Source of the DNA: Kribbella antibiotica
GTDB taxonomy: Bacteria; Actinomycetota; Actinomycetes; Propionibacteriales; Kribbellaceae
Length of the DNA: 33,473 nucleotides
NCBI RefSeq assembly: GCF_004349055.1
Contig: NZ_SMKX01000095.1
Location: forward strand, 1-33,473
Direction: 5' to 3'
Part shown: positions 5,635 through 15,975 of the stretch, in pieces
How positions within the stretch are numbered: the stretch's first letter is position 1
Layout of the letters: each line of letters opens with the position of its first letter
Program-made: the position numbers and the translations under genes
Notes under the pieces: generated by a model
What the model was told of the DNA's origin: nothing
The model's input: the letters and a program-made list of their open reading frames with translations, nothing else
Databases searched by the model: none

Positions 5635-8600
5635 ATGAGCACGTTGCCCCTTGCGTACCCGATGGCAGCCACCCAGCGCGGCGTCCTGTTCCACTCCCGC
5701 TCCGCCGCGAAGACCGGGCTCTACCACGTGCAGACCGTGCTCGAGGTAGCCGGCGCATTCGACCTCGACTTCTTCCGGCGAAGCTGGCAACACGTCGCGC
5801 AACGTCATGCGATCCTCCGCACGACCTTCCCCGCCAGGCCCGAACAGGAGCCGGTCCAGACAGTGCGGCCGGATCCGGTCGTTCCACTCGAGTACGGCGA
5901 CTGGCGCTCCTCGAGCCCGGAGGAACAGGCCGAAGCGCTGACCGCACTGCTCCACAAGGATCTCGAGCAGGGGTTCTCCTGGTCCGACGCACCGTTGTGG
6001 AGACTCGAAGTCGCTCGGCTGACAGACACCCGGCACCAGATTCTCTGGAGCTTCCACTACATCTTGCTCGACGCAACGAGTCAGGCCACGGTTCTCCGCG
6101 AGGTCGAGAAAACCTATGCCTGCTTGGAATCCGGCCAGGCAGTCGACGACACCCCAGCGCCGTCGTTCAGCGAGTACGCCGATTGGTCGCAGGCCCAGGA
6201 CCTCGGAGCCGGTGAATCCTTCTGGCGCAACGAACTTCGATCTGTTGCGCCCGCGAGCCCACTCCCCTTCGAGAACAGACCGGCAACGAACGAGGGATCG
6301 GCGCCGGCGGTGTACGCGCAGGAGTCGCTGATCCTGACAGCCGACGAGACCGCTGCCTTGCACGCCGCCGGGGAACAGCACGAGGTCACCCTCGACACGG
6401 TGATTCGCGGAGTCTGGGCCACAGCTCTGAGCTGCTACCGAGGGACCGACGAGGTCGTCCTCGGCGTCACCAGTTCAGGTCGCTCCGCCGAACTTCCCGG
6501 CGTACAAGGCATTGCCGGACTCCTCATCAACACTTTGCCGCTGCGCATCCCCGTCCCCGCGGCACAGCCCTGGGCCGAGTTCCTGCGGGATCTGCAGGAA
6601 CGGTACGAGCTGGTTCAGGAGCACGAGTTCTGCCCACTGGTCCTGATCCAGCAGTGGAGCGGCATCGATTCCGGTGCCGCCCTGTTCGACCATGTACTGA
6701 CGATCGAGCAGCATCATCAGGATGGCGGCAACCCTGCAGAACAAGGGCGGTTCCGGATGACGAGGACCTGGTCGGAGGGCCGTCCGGCCTACCCGCTCAG
6801 CATCGTCGCGACGCCGGGCGAGAGCCTCGAGGTGAGCATCCACTACGACACCGAGCGATTCTCCGCGGCATCGATCGCCCGGCTGGCCGGCCACCTCCGC
6901 CACGTCCTGGCAGAGCTCGTCCGCCGGCCGGACGCCCGGCTGGGCGAACTCGAGGTCATCACGACCGACGAGTCGGAACAACTCATCCACCAGTGGAACG
7001 ACACCGCAACGCCGTACAGCCGGGATCTTTGCATCCAGCAACTGTTCGAGCGGCAGGTCGATCGGGCACCCGACGCGTTGGCCCTGTTATTCGAGGACGA
7101 GCGCCGGACCTATCGACAGGTCGACGACCGCGCGAACCAGGTCGCGCATTACCTGCGGAAGCTCGGGCTCGGTCCCGGAGATCACGTCGCAGTCCTGATG
7201 GAGCGCTGCACGGACATGATCCCCGCCTTGCTGGGCGTCCTGAAGGCCGGCGCGACCTACGTGCCACTGGATGCCGGCGCACCGGTCAAACGCTGGCACT
7301 GGATCATCGACGCGCTGCAGATCACCACCGTGCTGACCCAGGATCAGCTTGCCACGCAGGTGCTGACCGCAGAGCGGCCGGCGGTCCTTGCCCATGCCGT
7401 CACCGTGAACGCGGTCGACGACATGCCGTCCACCCGCCCGCCGCGCGAAGGCCGGCCGGAGGACCTCGCCTACGTCATCTTCACCTCGGGATCCACCGGT
7501 ACGCCGAAGGGCGTCGAGGTCGCTCATTCTCCGGCAGTGAACCTGATCGAGTGGGTCAACACGACGTTCTCGATCGGCCCGAACGATCGCATGCTGTTCA
7601 TCACCGCGCTGACGTTCGACCTGTCCGTCTACGACATCTTCGGCATCCTGGCCGCCGGCGGTTCGATCCGGATCGCCACGGGTGCGGACATCCAGGAACC
7701 GGCGAACCTGCTACGCCGGCTCGCCGACGAGCCCATCACCTTCTGGGACTCGGCACCGGCCGCGCTGATGCAGCTCGTCCCCTTCCTGCCCCCCGAACCA
7801 TCGGTCGTCTCGGATTCGCTCCGGCTGATCTTCATGAGCGGTGACTGGATCCCGGTCCAGTCCCCCGAGGTGATGAAGGCGGCCTTCCCTTCCGTCCAGG
7901 TCGTCGGCCTCGGCGGCGCCACCGAGGCGACCGTCTGGTCGAACTTCTTCCCGATCGACAGCGTCGACCCGGCCTGGTCGAGCATTCCCTACGGCAAGCC
8001 GATCCAGAACGCCCGCTACTACGTCCTCGACCCGAGCCTGCGGCCGTGCCCGGTCGACGTCCCCGGCGACCTCTACATCGGCGGTCCCTGCCTCAGTGCC
8101 GGCTACGCAGGAGATCCGTTGCTGACAGCAAGCAAGTACATCGCCTCCCCGTACGGCGACAGCCCCGGCGAGCGGATCTACCGGACCGGCGACATGGCGC
8201 GCTGGCGCCCGGACGGCAACCTGGAGTTCCTCGGCCGGCTCGACTCCCAGGTGAAGATCCGCGGATACCGGATCGAGCTCGGCGAGATCGACGGCGTGCT
8301 CAGCGAACATCCGGTCGTCCAGGACTCCGCGACGATCGTCCGGACGGACGGCACCGGGAGCCAGTCACTGGTTTCTTTCGTGGTGGCCCACGCACAGCAG
8401 GCCCGGTCCGCGGTCGAGGGCTCGACCGACGAGCTGGCCGACGGACGGATCGAGCACTGGCGTGAGGTGTACGACGCGTTCGACCCGGCCCCGGCCGCGC
8501 GTGCCGAGGACGGTAACGACTTCTCTGGCTGGATCAGCAGCTACACCGGGCAGCCAATCCCGCGTGACCGGATGCAGGCCTGGCAACAGGACTCCGTCGC

Positions 8601-10025
8601 TCTCGTCCGCGAGTACGCGCCACGCTCGATCCTCGAGATCGGCTGCGGCACCGGCCTGCTGCTCTTCCCACTAGCACCACAATGCGACGCCTACTACGGG
8701 ACGGACTTCTCCGCAGCCGCACTCCAGTCCGTTCGATCGCACCTCGACTCGAAGCCGGAGCTCGGCGCGAAGGTCGTCCTGGCCCGCTGCGAGGCCGACG
8801 ACCCCGACTCGATGCCGGAAGCAACGGTCGACACGGTCGTCATCAACTCGGTGATCCAGTACTTCCCCGACGCCGATTACCTGCGTCGGGTGCTCGACGG
8901 CGCGCTGGCCCGGGTCTCGGACGGAGGCCGGATCATTGTCGGCGATGTCCGCAGCTTCGCCTTGCTGGAGGCCTTCCACGCCGACGTCGTGGCCAGTCGC
9001 GTACCGGTGACGACGACCAAGCAGCAGCTCAGCCAACGTGTCCAGCGTGGACTGCTGCACGAGGAGGAGCTGACCGTCGCGCCGGCGTTCTTCCGGGACT
9101 GGGCGACGGACAGCGGCCGGATCGCACGGGTGGAGATCCGGCCGCGCAGCACCAGCGATCACACCGAGATGTCGAGGTTCCGCTACCAAGTCGTCCTGCA
9201 CGTCGGACCGGCCGTGACGACCACCCCCGTCCCTGCGGTCGATTGGGGCACGGACCTGGCGAGCCTGCGCGAAGCCCTCGGCACCGAGCGTCCCGGCATC
9301 CTCCGGCTGGAGAACATCCCGAACGCCCGGGTCGCCGAGGCCGTTCAGTTGCTGGACTGGCTCCGGGCGACCACCGGCCCCGACACCCTCGAGGACTGGC
9401 GCGAGCAGCTCGAACCGGCGACCGGCATCGATCCCGAGAAGTTTCTGGATCTCGCGGCAGCAACCGGGTACGACGTACACCTCGACTGGGGCCACCACGG
9501 CCCGGACGGCAGCTACAGCGCAGTGCTGGTCCGCTCCGGGGTCGAGTACCTGCCCGGTGAACTGGCTACAGCACAGGACACTGACCGGTCCCTCCACGCC
9601 AACCAGCCGCTGAAGGCCGAGATCCAGCAGCTCCTGATTCCGCAGCTCCAGGCCTACCTGGCCGAGCGCCTCCCCGGCTACATGCTGCCATCGGAGTTGA
9701 TCACCCTCGATGCCTTGCCGGTGACGTCGAGCGGCAAGCTCGACCGGAAGGCCTTACTGCAACAGACAGCACCGGCTCCCGCCGAGGGCGCCCACCGGGC
9801 GCCGGCCCGGAACGCCACCGAGGCGTTGCTGGTCTCGATCTGGGAGCAGACTCTGGCCCGGACACCGATCGGCGTCCTCGACAACTTCTTCGACCTCGGT
9901 GGTCACTCCCTCCTCGCCGTACAACTGGTGACCCGGATCCGTGCGGTCTTCGGGCTGGAGATCCCGGTCCGGCTGCTCTTCGATCATCCGACGATCGCCC
10001 AGGTGGCTGTCGAGCTGCAGCAGCG
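5635..10025 (+). other. Module 1: inactive-looking C, A interrupted by N-methyltransferase, T
   Basis: C1 has HYILLDA (141-147) where HHxxxDG is expected: the catalytic second His is Tyr142 and the Gly is Ala147. A1 carries the GGATEA variant of motif A5 typical of Cys-activating domains. By-eye pocket residues are D-L-Y-D-F-S-L-V-W, agreeing at six of nine positions with the known Cys code DLYNLSLIW. The methyltransferase sits between motifs A8 (RIELGEID) and A9 (LPGYMLP), the usual place for N-methylating insertions. Prediction: N-methyl-Cys or a related small residue. The differences at two pocket positions leave this open. Confidence 0.75.
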
Positions 10026-13000
10026 GCAGGCTGCCTCGGCACCGCTGGACGACCGCCCGCTCACCCCCGCTCCACGCGCCGGCCTGCTTCCCGCGAGCTT
10101 CGATCAGCAACGGTTGTTCTTCATCGATCGGCTCCGGCCGGGAACGACGTCGTACACGGTCAACTGGTTGATCCCGTTACCGGCCTACGTCGAGGCGGCG
10201 CGGGTCAGCGCCGCGCTGCACGAGATGATCCGGCGCCACGAGCCACTGCGGACGACCTTCTCCGAGGCCGACGGCCAGGTCTGGCAGGTGATCGCCGAGC
10301 AGTGGCGGGTCGACCTCCCGACCGCCGACTTCTCGGCCCGCACCGAAGAGGATGTGCAAGCCCACATCCGGGAATGGTGGGATCAACCGTTCGACGTCCT
10401 GGCCGGGCCGTTGCTGCGCGCAAAGCTGCTCACGTTGTCCGAGACCGAGCAGGTGGTGGCCTTCAGCGCACACCACACGATCTTCGACGGTTACTCGATC
10501 GGCTTGTTCGGACAGGAGTTCCTGCAGATCTGCCGAGCACTCGCCGACGACGTACCGGTGAACCTCCCGGAACCCGCAGTCCAGTACGCCGACTACGCGC
10601 TCTGGCAGCAGCATTGGCTCGAGGAGGACCGGCTCGCCTTCCATGTGGACTACTGGAAGGAACAACTCGCAGACGCCCCGGAGCTGCTCACCCTGCCGAC
10701 GGACTTCGAGCGCCCCGCCGAGCAGACCCTCCGCGGCGATTTCCTCAACCGGCAGCTCTCCCCCGAGCTGACCGAGCAGGTGGCGCAGCTGAGCCGCGAC
10801 AACCAGGTGACGAGCTACATCACCTTGCTCAGCAGCTTCGCCGTCTTCCTGTCCCGCTACAGCGGTCAGGACGTCGTCGTGATCGGCGTACCGATCGCCA
10901 ACCGGAATCGTGCCGAACTGGAGCCGATGATCGGCTTCCTGGTCAGCACGGTTGCGCTCAGCATCGATCTGCGGGACCGGCCCAGTTTCGCGGACGTCCT
11001 GCGCCAGGTACGACGCAAGCTCCTCGACGCGCAGAGTCACCAGGAGATCCCCTTCGAGCGGCTCGTCGAGGCGCTGCGGCCGACCCGCGATCTCGGCTAC
11101 AACCCGGTGTTCCAGGTGATGTTCGCCGACGAGAGCCTGCCGTTGCTCGACCACGCTGCGGCCCTGGCCGAGGCGAAGCCGTGGATGCACCGGATGGTCG
11201 AGCAAGGGATGAGCGTCGGTGTCTCGCGGTTCGACCTCACCCTGATGATCCAGGCCACACCGGACGGCATGCGGTTCGGGTTCGAGTACAGCACCGACCT
11301 GTTCGAGCGACAGTCCGTGGCCCGGATGGCCGACCACTTCGAGCAGTTGCTGCATGCGGTTCTGACGCACCCTGAGGAGCGCGTCGAGCGGATCCCGATG
11401 ATCAGCGATGCCGAGAGCCGCCAGACCGTCGAGGCCGCGCACGGCGCCGGCAACGAGTGGGCACTGCACCCGGCACCGGTCCACGAACTGTTCCAGGCCG
11501 TCGCGGCCCGCTGTCCGGACCAGGTCGCCGCGGTGCTCGGCAGTGCGGAGCTCACGTACGCAGCGCTGGATCGCAAGGCCAACCGGCTCGCCCAGCTCCT
11601 CCGCCGGCGCGGTGTCGGGCGGGAGAGCCTGGTCGGTCTCTGCCTGCCCCGGTCGCTCGACCAGGTGGTCTGCCAGCTGGCAATCCTCAAAGCCGGCGGT
11701 GCCTACGTCCCGATCGACCCCGGCTACCCGGCCGACCTGATCGCGGCCATGGTCGCCGACGCCACGATGGCCGTCGTACTCACTCAGCGATCGACCCTCG
11801 ACGTACTCCCTGAGACCGAGGCAGCGGTCCTCGCACTCGAGGATCTCCGCTGCGAGTTGGCGGACTGCCCCGACAGCGCACCGGAGGTCGCCAGCACCGG
11901 TGACGACCTCGCGTACGTGATGTACACCTCGGGCTCCACGGGTCGACCCAAAGGTGTCGCGATCACTCATGCCGACGTCGCCGGGCTGGCCCTGGATTCC
12001 CGTTTCGCGCAAGGGCACGAATGCGTCCTGCTGCATTCGGCTCAGGCGTTCGACGCTTCGACGTACGAGCTGTGGGCGCCGCTGCTGTCCGGCGGCCGGG
12101 TCGTGGTCGCGCCGCCCGGTCCAGTGACACCAGAGCTGGTACGGCGACTCGTCGCAGCGCACCGTCTGTCCGCGATCTGGCTCACCGCGGCACTGTTCCA
12201 TCTGTTCGCCCAAGAAGATCCCGGTTGCCTGGAAGGCCTGTCGGAAGTGTGGACCGGCGGCGATGTGGTCCAGGCGGAGGCTGTCCGGCAAGTCCGTATG
12301 GCGTGCCCCCGGTTGGTCGTCGTGGACGGCTACGGGCCCACCGAAACCACCACGTTCGCCACGACGTACCGGATCGAGGTGGGCGATGAACTCCCGTCGG
12401 CGATTCCGATCGGTACGGCGCTCGACAACATGCAGACGATCGTCCTCGACACCGGAATGCGCCCGGTGCCGCCAGGTGTCGCCGGTGAGTTGTACATCGG
12501 AGGCACCGGCCTGGCGCGTGGGTACCTCGGCCGCCCGGACGTGACCGCCGACGTGTTCGTCGCCGATCCGTTCCGCGCAGACGGCAGCCGGCTGTACCGG
12601 ACCGGCGACCTGGCCCGGTTGCGCACCGACGGAGCGATCGAGCTTCTCGGCCGCGCCGACGGTCAGGTCAAGATCCGCGGCTTCCGGGTCGAGCTGGGCG
12701 AGATCGAAACCGCATTGGCTCAGCACCCCAGCGTGCGCGACGCCGCGGTACTCGTCCGCGACGACGGCCCCGCCAAGCAGCTGGTCGCGTTCGTTGCCGG
12801 GGACAACGCGACAGACCTCAGGTCCTACCTCGGCAATCGGCTCCCCAGCTACATGATTCCCAGCGGCTTCGTCCCGCTCGGCAGGCTGCCGCTCACCCCC
12901 AACGGCAAGGTCGATCGCAAAGCGCTGGCTGCGCTGCCCTGGCACGACGACACGGCTGCACACCAGTACGTCGCGCCCCGCAGCACCGTGGAGAAACACC

Positions 13001-15975
13001 TCGCAGACATCTGGCGTACAGTCCTCCGACGCAGCCGGCCGGTCAGCGTCCACGACAGCTTCTTCGCCATCGGCGGCGACTCGATCCTGAGCCTGCAGGT
13101 CACCTTCCGCGCCAAACAACTCGGACTGCATCTCAGCGTCAAACAACTCTTCCAGCACCAAACGATCGCCGAGCTCGCTCCACACGTGAACCAGGACGCC
13201 ACGCCGGTCCTGCAAGCCGACCAAGGCCCGGTTGCCGGACCGGTCGCGACGACGCCGATCCAGCGGTGGTTCTTCGATCAGACGCTCGCCCACGCACACC
13301 ATTTCAACCAGTCGGTGCTGATCGACGTCACCGCCGAGCTGGCCCCCGACCAGTGGCAGCGCGTACTGCAGCGGCTGCTGGAGCACCACGACGTCCTGCG
13401 TACCCGCTTCGATCACGACGGTACGGCGGAGATCGTCGCGCTCCCGGTCGAGCTGCCGTGGCAGGTCCACGACGGCGGCCTGGGTGACATCGCCGCCGAG
13501 GCCCAGTCCAGCTTCGACCTGTCGGCGGCGCCCCTGGTCCGCGCCGTCTTGTTCAGTGGCCTGAACAAGCTGCTGATCATCGCGCATCACCTTGTCGTCG
13601 ACGTTGTCTCCTGGCACATCCTTCTCGACGACCTCCAGACCCTTGCCGAGCAGACGCTCGCCGGCCAACCGCTCGCCCTGCCGGCCAAGACCACGTCCTG
13701 GCAGCACTGGGCACAGCGACTGCACGAGGCTGCGGTCCCGGCCGAGCTCCCCTACTGGAACGAACACACCGCACCGACTCGGCCGCTGCCCCTGGACGGC
13801 CCTGGCGGAGCTGACACCGTGGGAAGGAGCCGCACCTACGATGCTGTCCTTGGAGTCGACGAGACCCGCGCCGTGCTCAACGACCTCCCGGCCGTCTTCA
13901 ACACGCAGATCAACGACGCATTGCTCACCGCTGTGGCAACGGCCGTGGGTGAACGCACCAAGGACTCACACATCCGGATCGACCTCGAAGGCCACGGCCG
14001 CGAGGATCTCTTCGACGATGTCGACCTGTCCCGCACCGTTGGCTGGTTCACCACGATCTCGCCGGTTCGCCTGCCGGTCCCAGCGGCCGGCGATCTCGGT
14101 GCCGGCCTCAAGCAGATCAAAGAACTGCTGCGGAGCCGGCCACGCCACGGCATCGGCTACGGATTGGTTGCCCACAGCCCCGAACTGGCGACGGCCCCCG
14201 CGCCGATCAGCTTCAACTACCTCGGGCAGTTCGACAACACTCCGGCCGGTAGCTTCGCCCGGTCCTCAGGACAGGCCGGCCCGGATCAGCATCCCGCGAA
14301 CCAGCGCCCGTACCCGATCGAGGTCGTCAGTCACATCCGTTCCGGCAGACTCCACATGCGCTGGAGCTACAACCCTGCCGCGCACACGCAGAAGACCATC
14401 AAGCAGGTCGCCGTACAGACCCTCCGGGTCCTCGAGCAACTCACGAAGGACACCACGACCCACGGCTACAGCCCGTCGGACCTGCCGCTCAGCGGCCTCG
14501 CCCAATCACAACTCGATGCACTCATCGACGATGCACGCCGGCATGACGCCTGGCGTGAGAGCTCCCGCCATCGCCCCCTCGCGGACTGCTATCCCCAGAC
14601 GCTCGTCCAGCAAGGGCTGCTCTTCCAGAGCCAGTACGCGCAAGGGGAAGGCCACTACCACGTCCAGCTGATCTTCCGGATCGACCAGAAGCTCGATGTC
14701 GGGCGGTTCCGCCGAGCCTGGTCACACGTCATGCAGCGGCACGCGATCCTTCGCACCAGCTTCGGGCAAGCCGCGGGCAGCGCGCCGCTCCAGCTGGTCT
14801 GGCACAGTCTCGCTGTCCCACTGGACGTCCAGGACTGGCGAGACCGATCGGCCGACGAGCAGCAGCACGGGCTCGAGACATACCTCGCACACGACCGCTC
14901 CACAGGCTTCGCCCCGGACGAAGCGCCGCAGTGGAGAATGCTCCTCGCTCGCACCGACGAGAGCGGTTATCACCTCGTCTGGAGCGCCCACCACGCCATC
15001 CTCGACGGCTGGAGCATCAGCCTGCTCCTGAACGACGCCGCCCGCTTCTACGCCGACGCGACCGATCACGAGCAGCGGCCGACGTCGTACCGGGACTATG
15101 TCGCCTGGCTCCAGGACCAGGACCTCCGGCAAGCCGAGACCTATTGGCGAAAGGCTCTCGACGGCCTGGAACGGCCTACCCTGCTCAGCCCGACCGACAT
15201 CGACGGCCAACCATCTCAATCGAAGGCCTCCTACACCTTTACGTCCAGCCGGACGACTGATCTCCAGGCCTTCGCGCACCAGCACCAGCTCACCGTCAAC
15301 ACGGTGCTCCAGGGTGCCTGGGCGCTACTCCTGAGCCGCTATACCAACAGCACAGACATCACATTCGGAACGGTCACGTCCGGCCGGCCGGCACAGGTCG
15401 ACGGGATCGACAGCATGATCGGCCTCTTCATCAACACGCTCCCACTCCGGACCCGGACCTTCCATCACACTCCCGCCGTCAACTGGCTTGGCGAGCTCCA
15501 GGAACACAACGTCCAGATGCGGCAGTACGACTACACGCCACTGAACCAGATCCAGCGGTGGACTGCCCTGCCCGCCGATGCCCCGCTCTTCGACACGCTC
15601 TTCGTCTTCGAGAACTACCCCGTGGACCGGGACGACGGCGCGACCCTGCGGTTCGAGATGGTCGACTCCGAGGAGCGGATCAACTACCCGTTCGCCCTGG
15701 TCGTCACGATCGAGGAAACGCTCCGGCTCACGGCCCAGTACGACGCCGCCCGCATCGACCCGGAGTCCGCGGACCGGCTGCTGGCCCAGGTCGACTTCAT
15801 CTGTGCCCAGCTCATCGAGAACCCAGGAATCCGGCTCGGCGAGATCTCGGTCCTGACCGAGGCGGAACGCCGGCTCGAACAACTCGTGGCGGAGGTCCAG
15901 GGCCTGTCGCCCGACGATCTCCAGCGCCTGCTGTCGAACGCCGCCACCGATGCAGACGAGGTGAACCATGACTGA
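5635..15975 (+). CDS. Nonribosomal peptide synthetase 1: C*-A(MT)-T-C-A-T-E-C
   Basis: 3446 residues, ATG with GGAGGA 8 nt upstream. Domains: degenerate C1 (1-440); A1 (465-1375) interrupted by a methyltransferase (about 940-1190, SAM motif LEIGCGTG at 1000); T1 (Ser1425, GGHSL); C2 (about 1475-1900, HHTIFDG from 1613); A2 (about 1950-2430); T2 (Ser2483, GGDSI); E1 (about 2510-2950, HHLVVDVVSW from 2651); C3 (about 2985-3400, HHAILDG from 3119); and a C-terminal tail (LSPDDLQRLLS) that looks like a docking segment. It activates and joins the first two residues and carries the condensation domain for the third. The A3 domain is on the next protein, whose ATG overlaps this stop by 8 nt. Function as an NRPS is certain; the product is not identified. 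Confidence 0.98.
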   Translation: MSTLPLAYPMAATQRGVLFHSRSAAKTGLYHVQTVLEVAGAFDLDFFRRSWQHVAQRHAILRTTFPARPEQEPVQTVRPDPVVPLEYGDWRSSSPEEQAEALTALLHKDLEQGFSWSDAPLWRLEVARLTDTRHQILWSFHYILLDATSQATVLREVEKTYACLESGQAVDDTPAPSFSEYADWSQAQDLGAGESFWRNELRSVAPASPLPFENRPATNEGSAPAVYAQESLILTADETAALHAAGEQHEVTLDTVIRGVWATALSCYRGTDEVVLGVTSSGRSAELPGVQGIAGLLINTLPLRIPVPAAQPWAEFLRDLQERYELVQEHEFCPLVLIQQWSGIDSGAALFDHVLTIEQHHQDGGNPAEQGRFRMTRTWSEGRPAYPLSIVATPGESLEVSIHYDTERFSAASIARLAGHLRHVLAELVRRPDARLGELEVITTDESEQLIHQWNDTATPYSRDLCIQQLFERQVDRAPDALALLFEDERRTYRQVDDRANQVAHYLRKLGLGPGDHVAVLMERCTDMIPALLGVLKAGATYVPLDAGAPVKRWHWIIDALQITTVLTQDQLATQVLTAERPAVLAHAVTVNAVDDMPSTRPPREGRPEDLAYVIFTSGSTGTPKGVEVAHSPAVNLIEWVNTTFSIGPNDRMLFITALTFDLSVYDIFGILAAGGSIRIATGADIQEPANLLRRLADEPITFWDSAPAALMQLVPFLPPEPSVVSDSLRLIFMSGDWIPVQSPEVMKAAFPSVQVVGLGGATEATVWSNFFPIDSVDPAWSSIPYGKPIQNARYYVLDPSLRPCPVDVPGDLYIGGPCLSAGYAGDPLLTASKYIASPYGDSPGERIYRTGDMARWRPDGNLEFLGRLDSQVKIRGYRIELGEIDGVLSEHPVVQDSATIVRTDGTGSQSLVSFVVAHAQQARSAVEGSTDELADGRIEHWREVYDAFDPAPAARAEDGNDFSGWISSYTGQPIPRDRMQAWQQDSVALVREYAPRSILEIGCGTGLLLFPLAPQCDAYYGTDFSAAALQSVRSHLDSKPELGAKVVLARCEADDPDSMPEATVDTVVINSVIQYFPDADYLRRVLDGALARVSDGGRIIVGDVRSFALLEAFHADVVASRVPVTTTKQQLSQRVQRGLLHEEELTVAPAFFRDWATDSGRIARVEIRPRSTSDHTEMSRFRYQVVLHVGPAVTTTPVPAVDWGTDLASLREALGTERPGILRLENIPNARVAEAVQLLDWLRATTGPDTLEDWREQLEPATGIDPEKFLDLAAATGYDVHLDWGHHGPDGSYSAVLVRSGVEYLPGELATAQDTDRSLHANQPLKAEIQQLLIPQLQAYLAERLPGYMLPSELITLDALPVTSSGKLDRKALLQQTAPAPAEGAHRAPARNATEALLVSIWEQTLARTPIGVLDNFFDLGGHSLLAVQLVTRIRAVFGLEIPVRLLFDHPTIAQVAVELQQRQAASAPLDDRPLTPAPRAGLLPASFDQQRLFFIDRLRPGTTSYTVNWLIPLPAYVEAARVSAALHEMIRRHEPLRTTFSEADGQVWQVIAEQWRVDLPTADFSARTEEDVQAHIREWWDQPFDVLAGPLLRAKLLTLSETEQVVAFSAHHTIFDGYSIGLFGQEFLQICRALADDVPVNLPEPAVQYADYALWQQHWLEEDRLAFHVDYWKEQLADAPELLTLPTDFERPAEQTLRGDFLNRQLSPELTEQVAQLSRDNQVTSYITLLSSFAVFLSRYSGQDVVVIGVPIANRNRAELEPMIGFLVSTVALSIDLRDRPSFADVLRQVRRKLLDAQSHQEIPFERLVEALRPTRDLGYNPVFQVMFADESLPLLDHAAALAEAKPWMHRMVEQGMSVGVSRFDLTLMIQATPDGMRFGFEYSTDLFERQSVARMADHFEQLLHAVLTHPEERVERIPMISDAESRQTVEAAHGAGNEWALHPAPVHELFQAVAARCPDQVAAVLGSAELTYAALDRKANRLAQLLRRRGVGRESLVGLCLPRSLDQVVCQLAILKAGGAYVPIDPGYPADLIAAMVADATMAVVLTQRSTLDVLPETEAAVLALEDLRCELADCPDSAPEVASTGDDLAYVMYTSGSTGRPKGVAITHADVAGLALDSRFAQGHECVLLHSAQAFDASTYELWAPLLSGGRVVVAPPGPVTPELVRRLVAAHRLSAIWLTAALFHLFAQEDPGCLEGLSEVWTGGDVVQAEAVRQVRMACPRLVVVDGYGPTETTTFATTYRIEVGDELPSAIPIGTALDNMQTIVLDTGMRPVPPGVAGELYIGGTGLARGYLGRPDVTADVFVADPFRADGSRLYRTGDLARLRTDGAIELLGRADGQVKIRGFRVELGEIETALAQHPSVRDAAVLVRDDGPAKQLVAFVAGDNATDLRSYLGNRLPSYMIPSGFVPLGRLPLTPNGKVDRKALAALPWHDDTAAHQYVAPRSTVEKHLADIWRTVLRRSRPVSVHDSFFAIGGDSILSLQVTFRAKQLGLHLSVKQLFQHQTIAELAPHVNQDATPVLQADQGPVAGPVATTPIQRWFFDQTLAHAHHFNQSVLIDVTAELAPDQWQRVLQRLLEHHDVLRTRFDHDGTAEIVALPVELPWQVHDGGLGDIAAEAQSSFDLSAAPLVRAVLFSGLNKLLIIAHHLVVDVVSWHILLDDLQTLAEQTLAGQPLALPAKTTSWQHWAQRLHEAAVPAELPYWNEHTAPTRPLPLDGPGGADTVGRSRTYDAVLGVDETRAVLNDLPAVFNTQINDALLTAVATAVGERTKDSHIRIDLEGHGREDLFDDVDLSRTVGWFTTISPVRLPVPAAGDLGAGLKQIKELLRSRPRHGIGYGLVAHSPELATAPAPISFNYLGQFDNTPAGSFARSSGQAGPDQHPANQRPYPIEVVSHIRSGRLHMRWSYNPAAHTQKTIKQVAVQTLRVLEQLTKDTTTHGYSPSDLPLSGLAQSQLDALIDDARRHDAWRESSRHRPLADCYPQTLVQQGLLFQSQYAQGEGHYHVQLIFRIDQKLDVGRFRRAWSHVMQRHAILRTSFGQAAGSAPLQLVWHSLAVPLDVQDWRDRSADEQQHGLETYLAHDRSTGFAPDEAPQWRMLLARTDESGYHLVWSAHHAILDGWSISLLLNDAARFYADATDHEQRPTSYRDYVAWLQDQDLRQAETYWRKALDGLERPTLLSPTDIDGQPSQSKASYTFTSSRTTDLQAFAHQHQLTVNTVLQGAWALLLSRYTNSTDITFGTVTSGRPAQVDGIDSMIGLFINTLPLRTRTFHHTPAVNWLGELQEHNVQMRQYDYTPLNQIQRWTALPADAPLFDTLFVFENYPVDRDDGATLRFEMVDSEERINYPFALVVTIEETLRLTAQYDAARIDPESADRLLAQVDFICAQLIENPGIRLGEISVLTEAERRLEQLVAEVQGLSPDDLQRLLSNAATDADEVNHD
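10060..14500 (+). other. Module 2: C-A-T-E, predicted D-Val-like residue
   Basis: C2 is LCL-like (FDQQRLFFIDRLRPG, intact HHTIFDG). Pocket residues of A2 read D-A-Y-W-W-G-G-T-F, sharing the GGTF ending and the DA.W pattern of the common Val code DAFWIGGTF. The Trp at the 299-equivalent position could change the pocket size. T2 has the GGDSI form that precedes epimerases, and E1 has an intact HHxxxDxxSW. The residue should be passed on in the D form. Confidence 0.75.

Noticed and set aside
5401..6381. A 326-codon minus-strand frame across the NRPS1 start
   Set aside because: It overlaps the leader and the clear start of NRPS1 and has no family features.
10177..13767. A 1196-codon open frame on the minus strand inside NRPS1
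   Set aside because: It is the mirror of a high-GC coding strand, with Arg/Gly/Asp/Val-rich low-complexity sequence and no domain. The opposite frame holds unmistakable C, A, T and E motifs.
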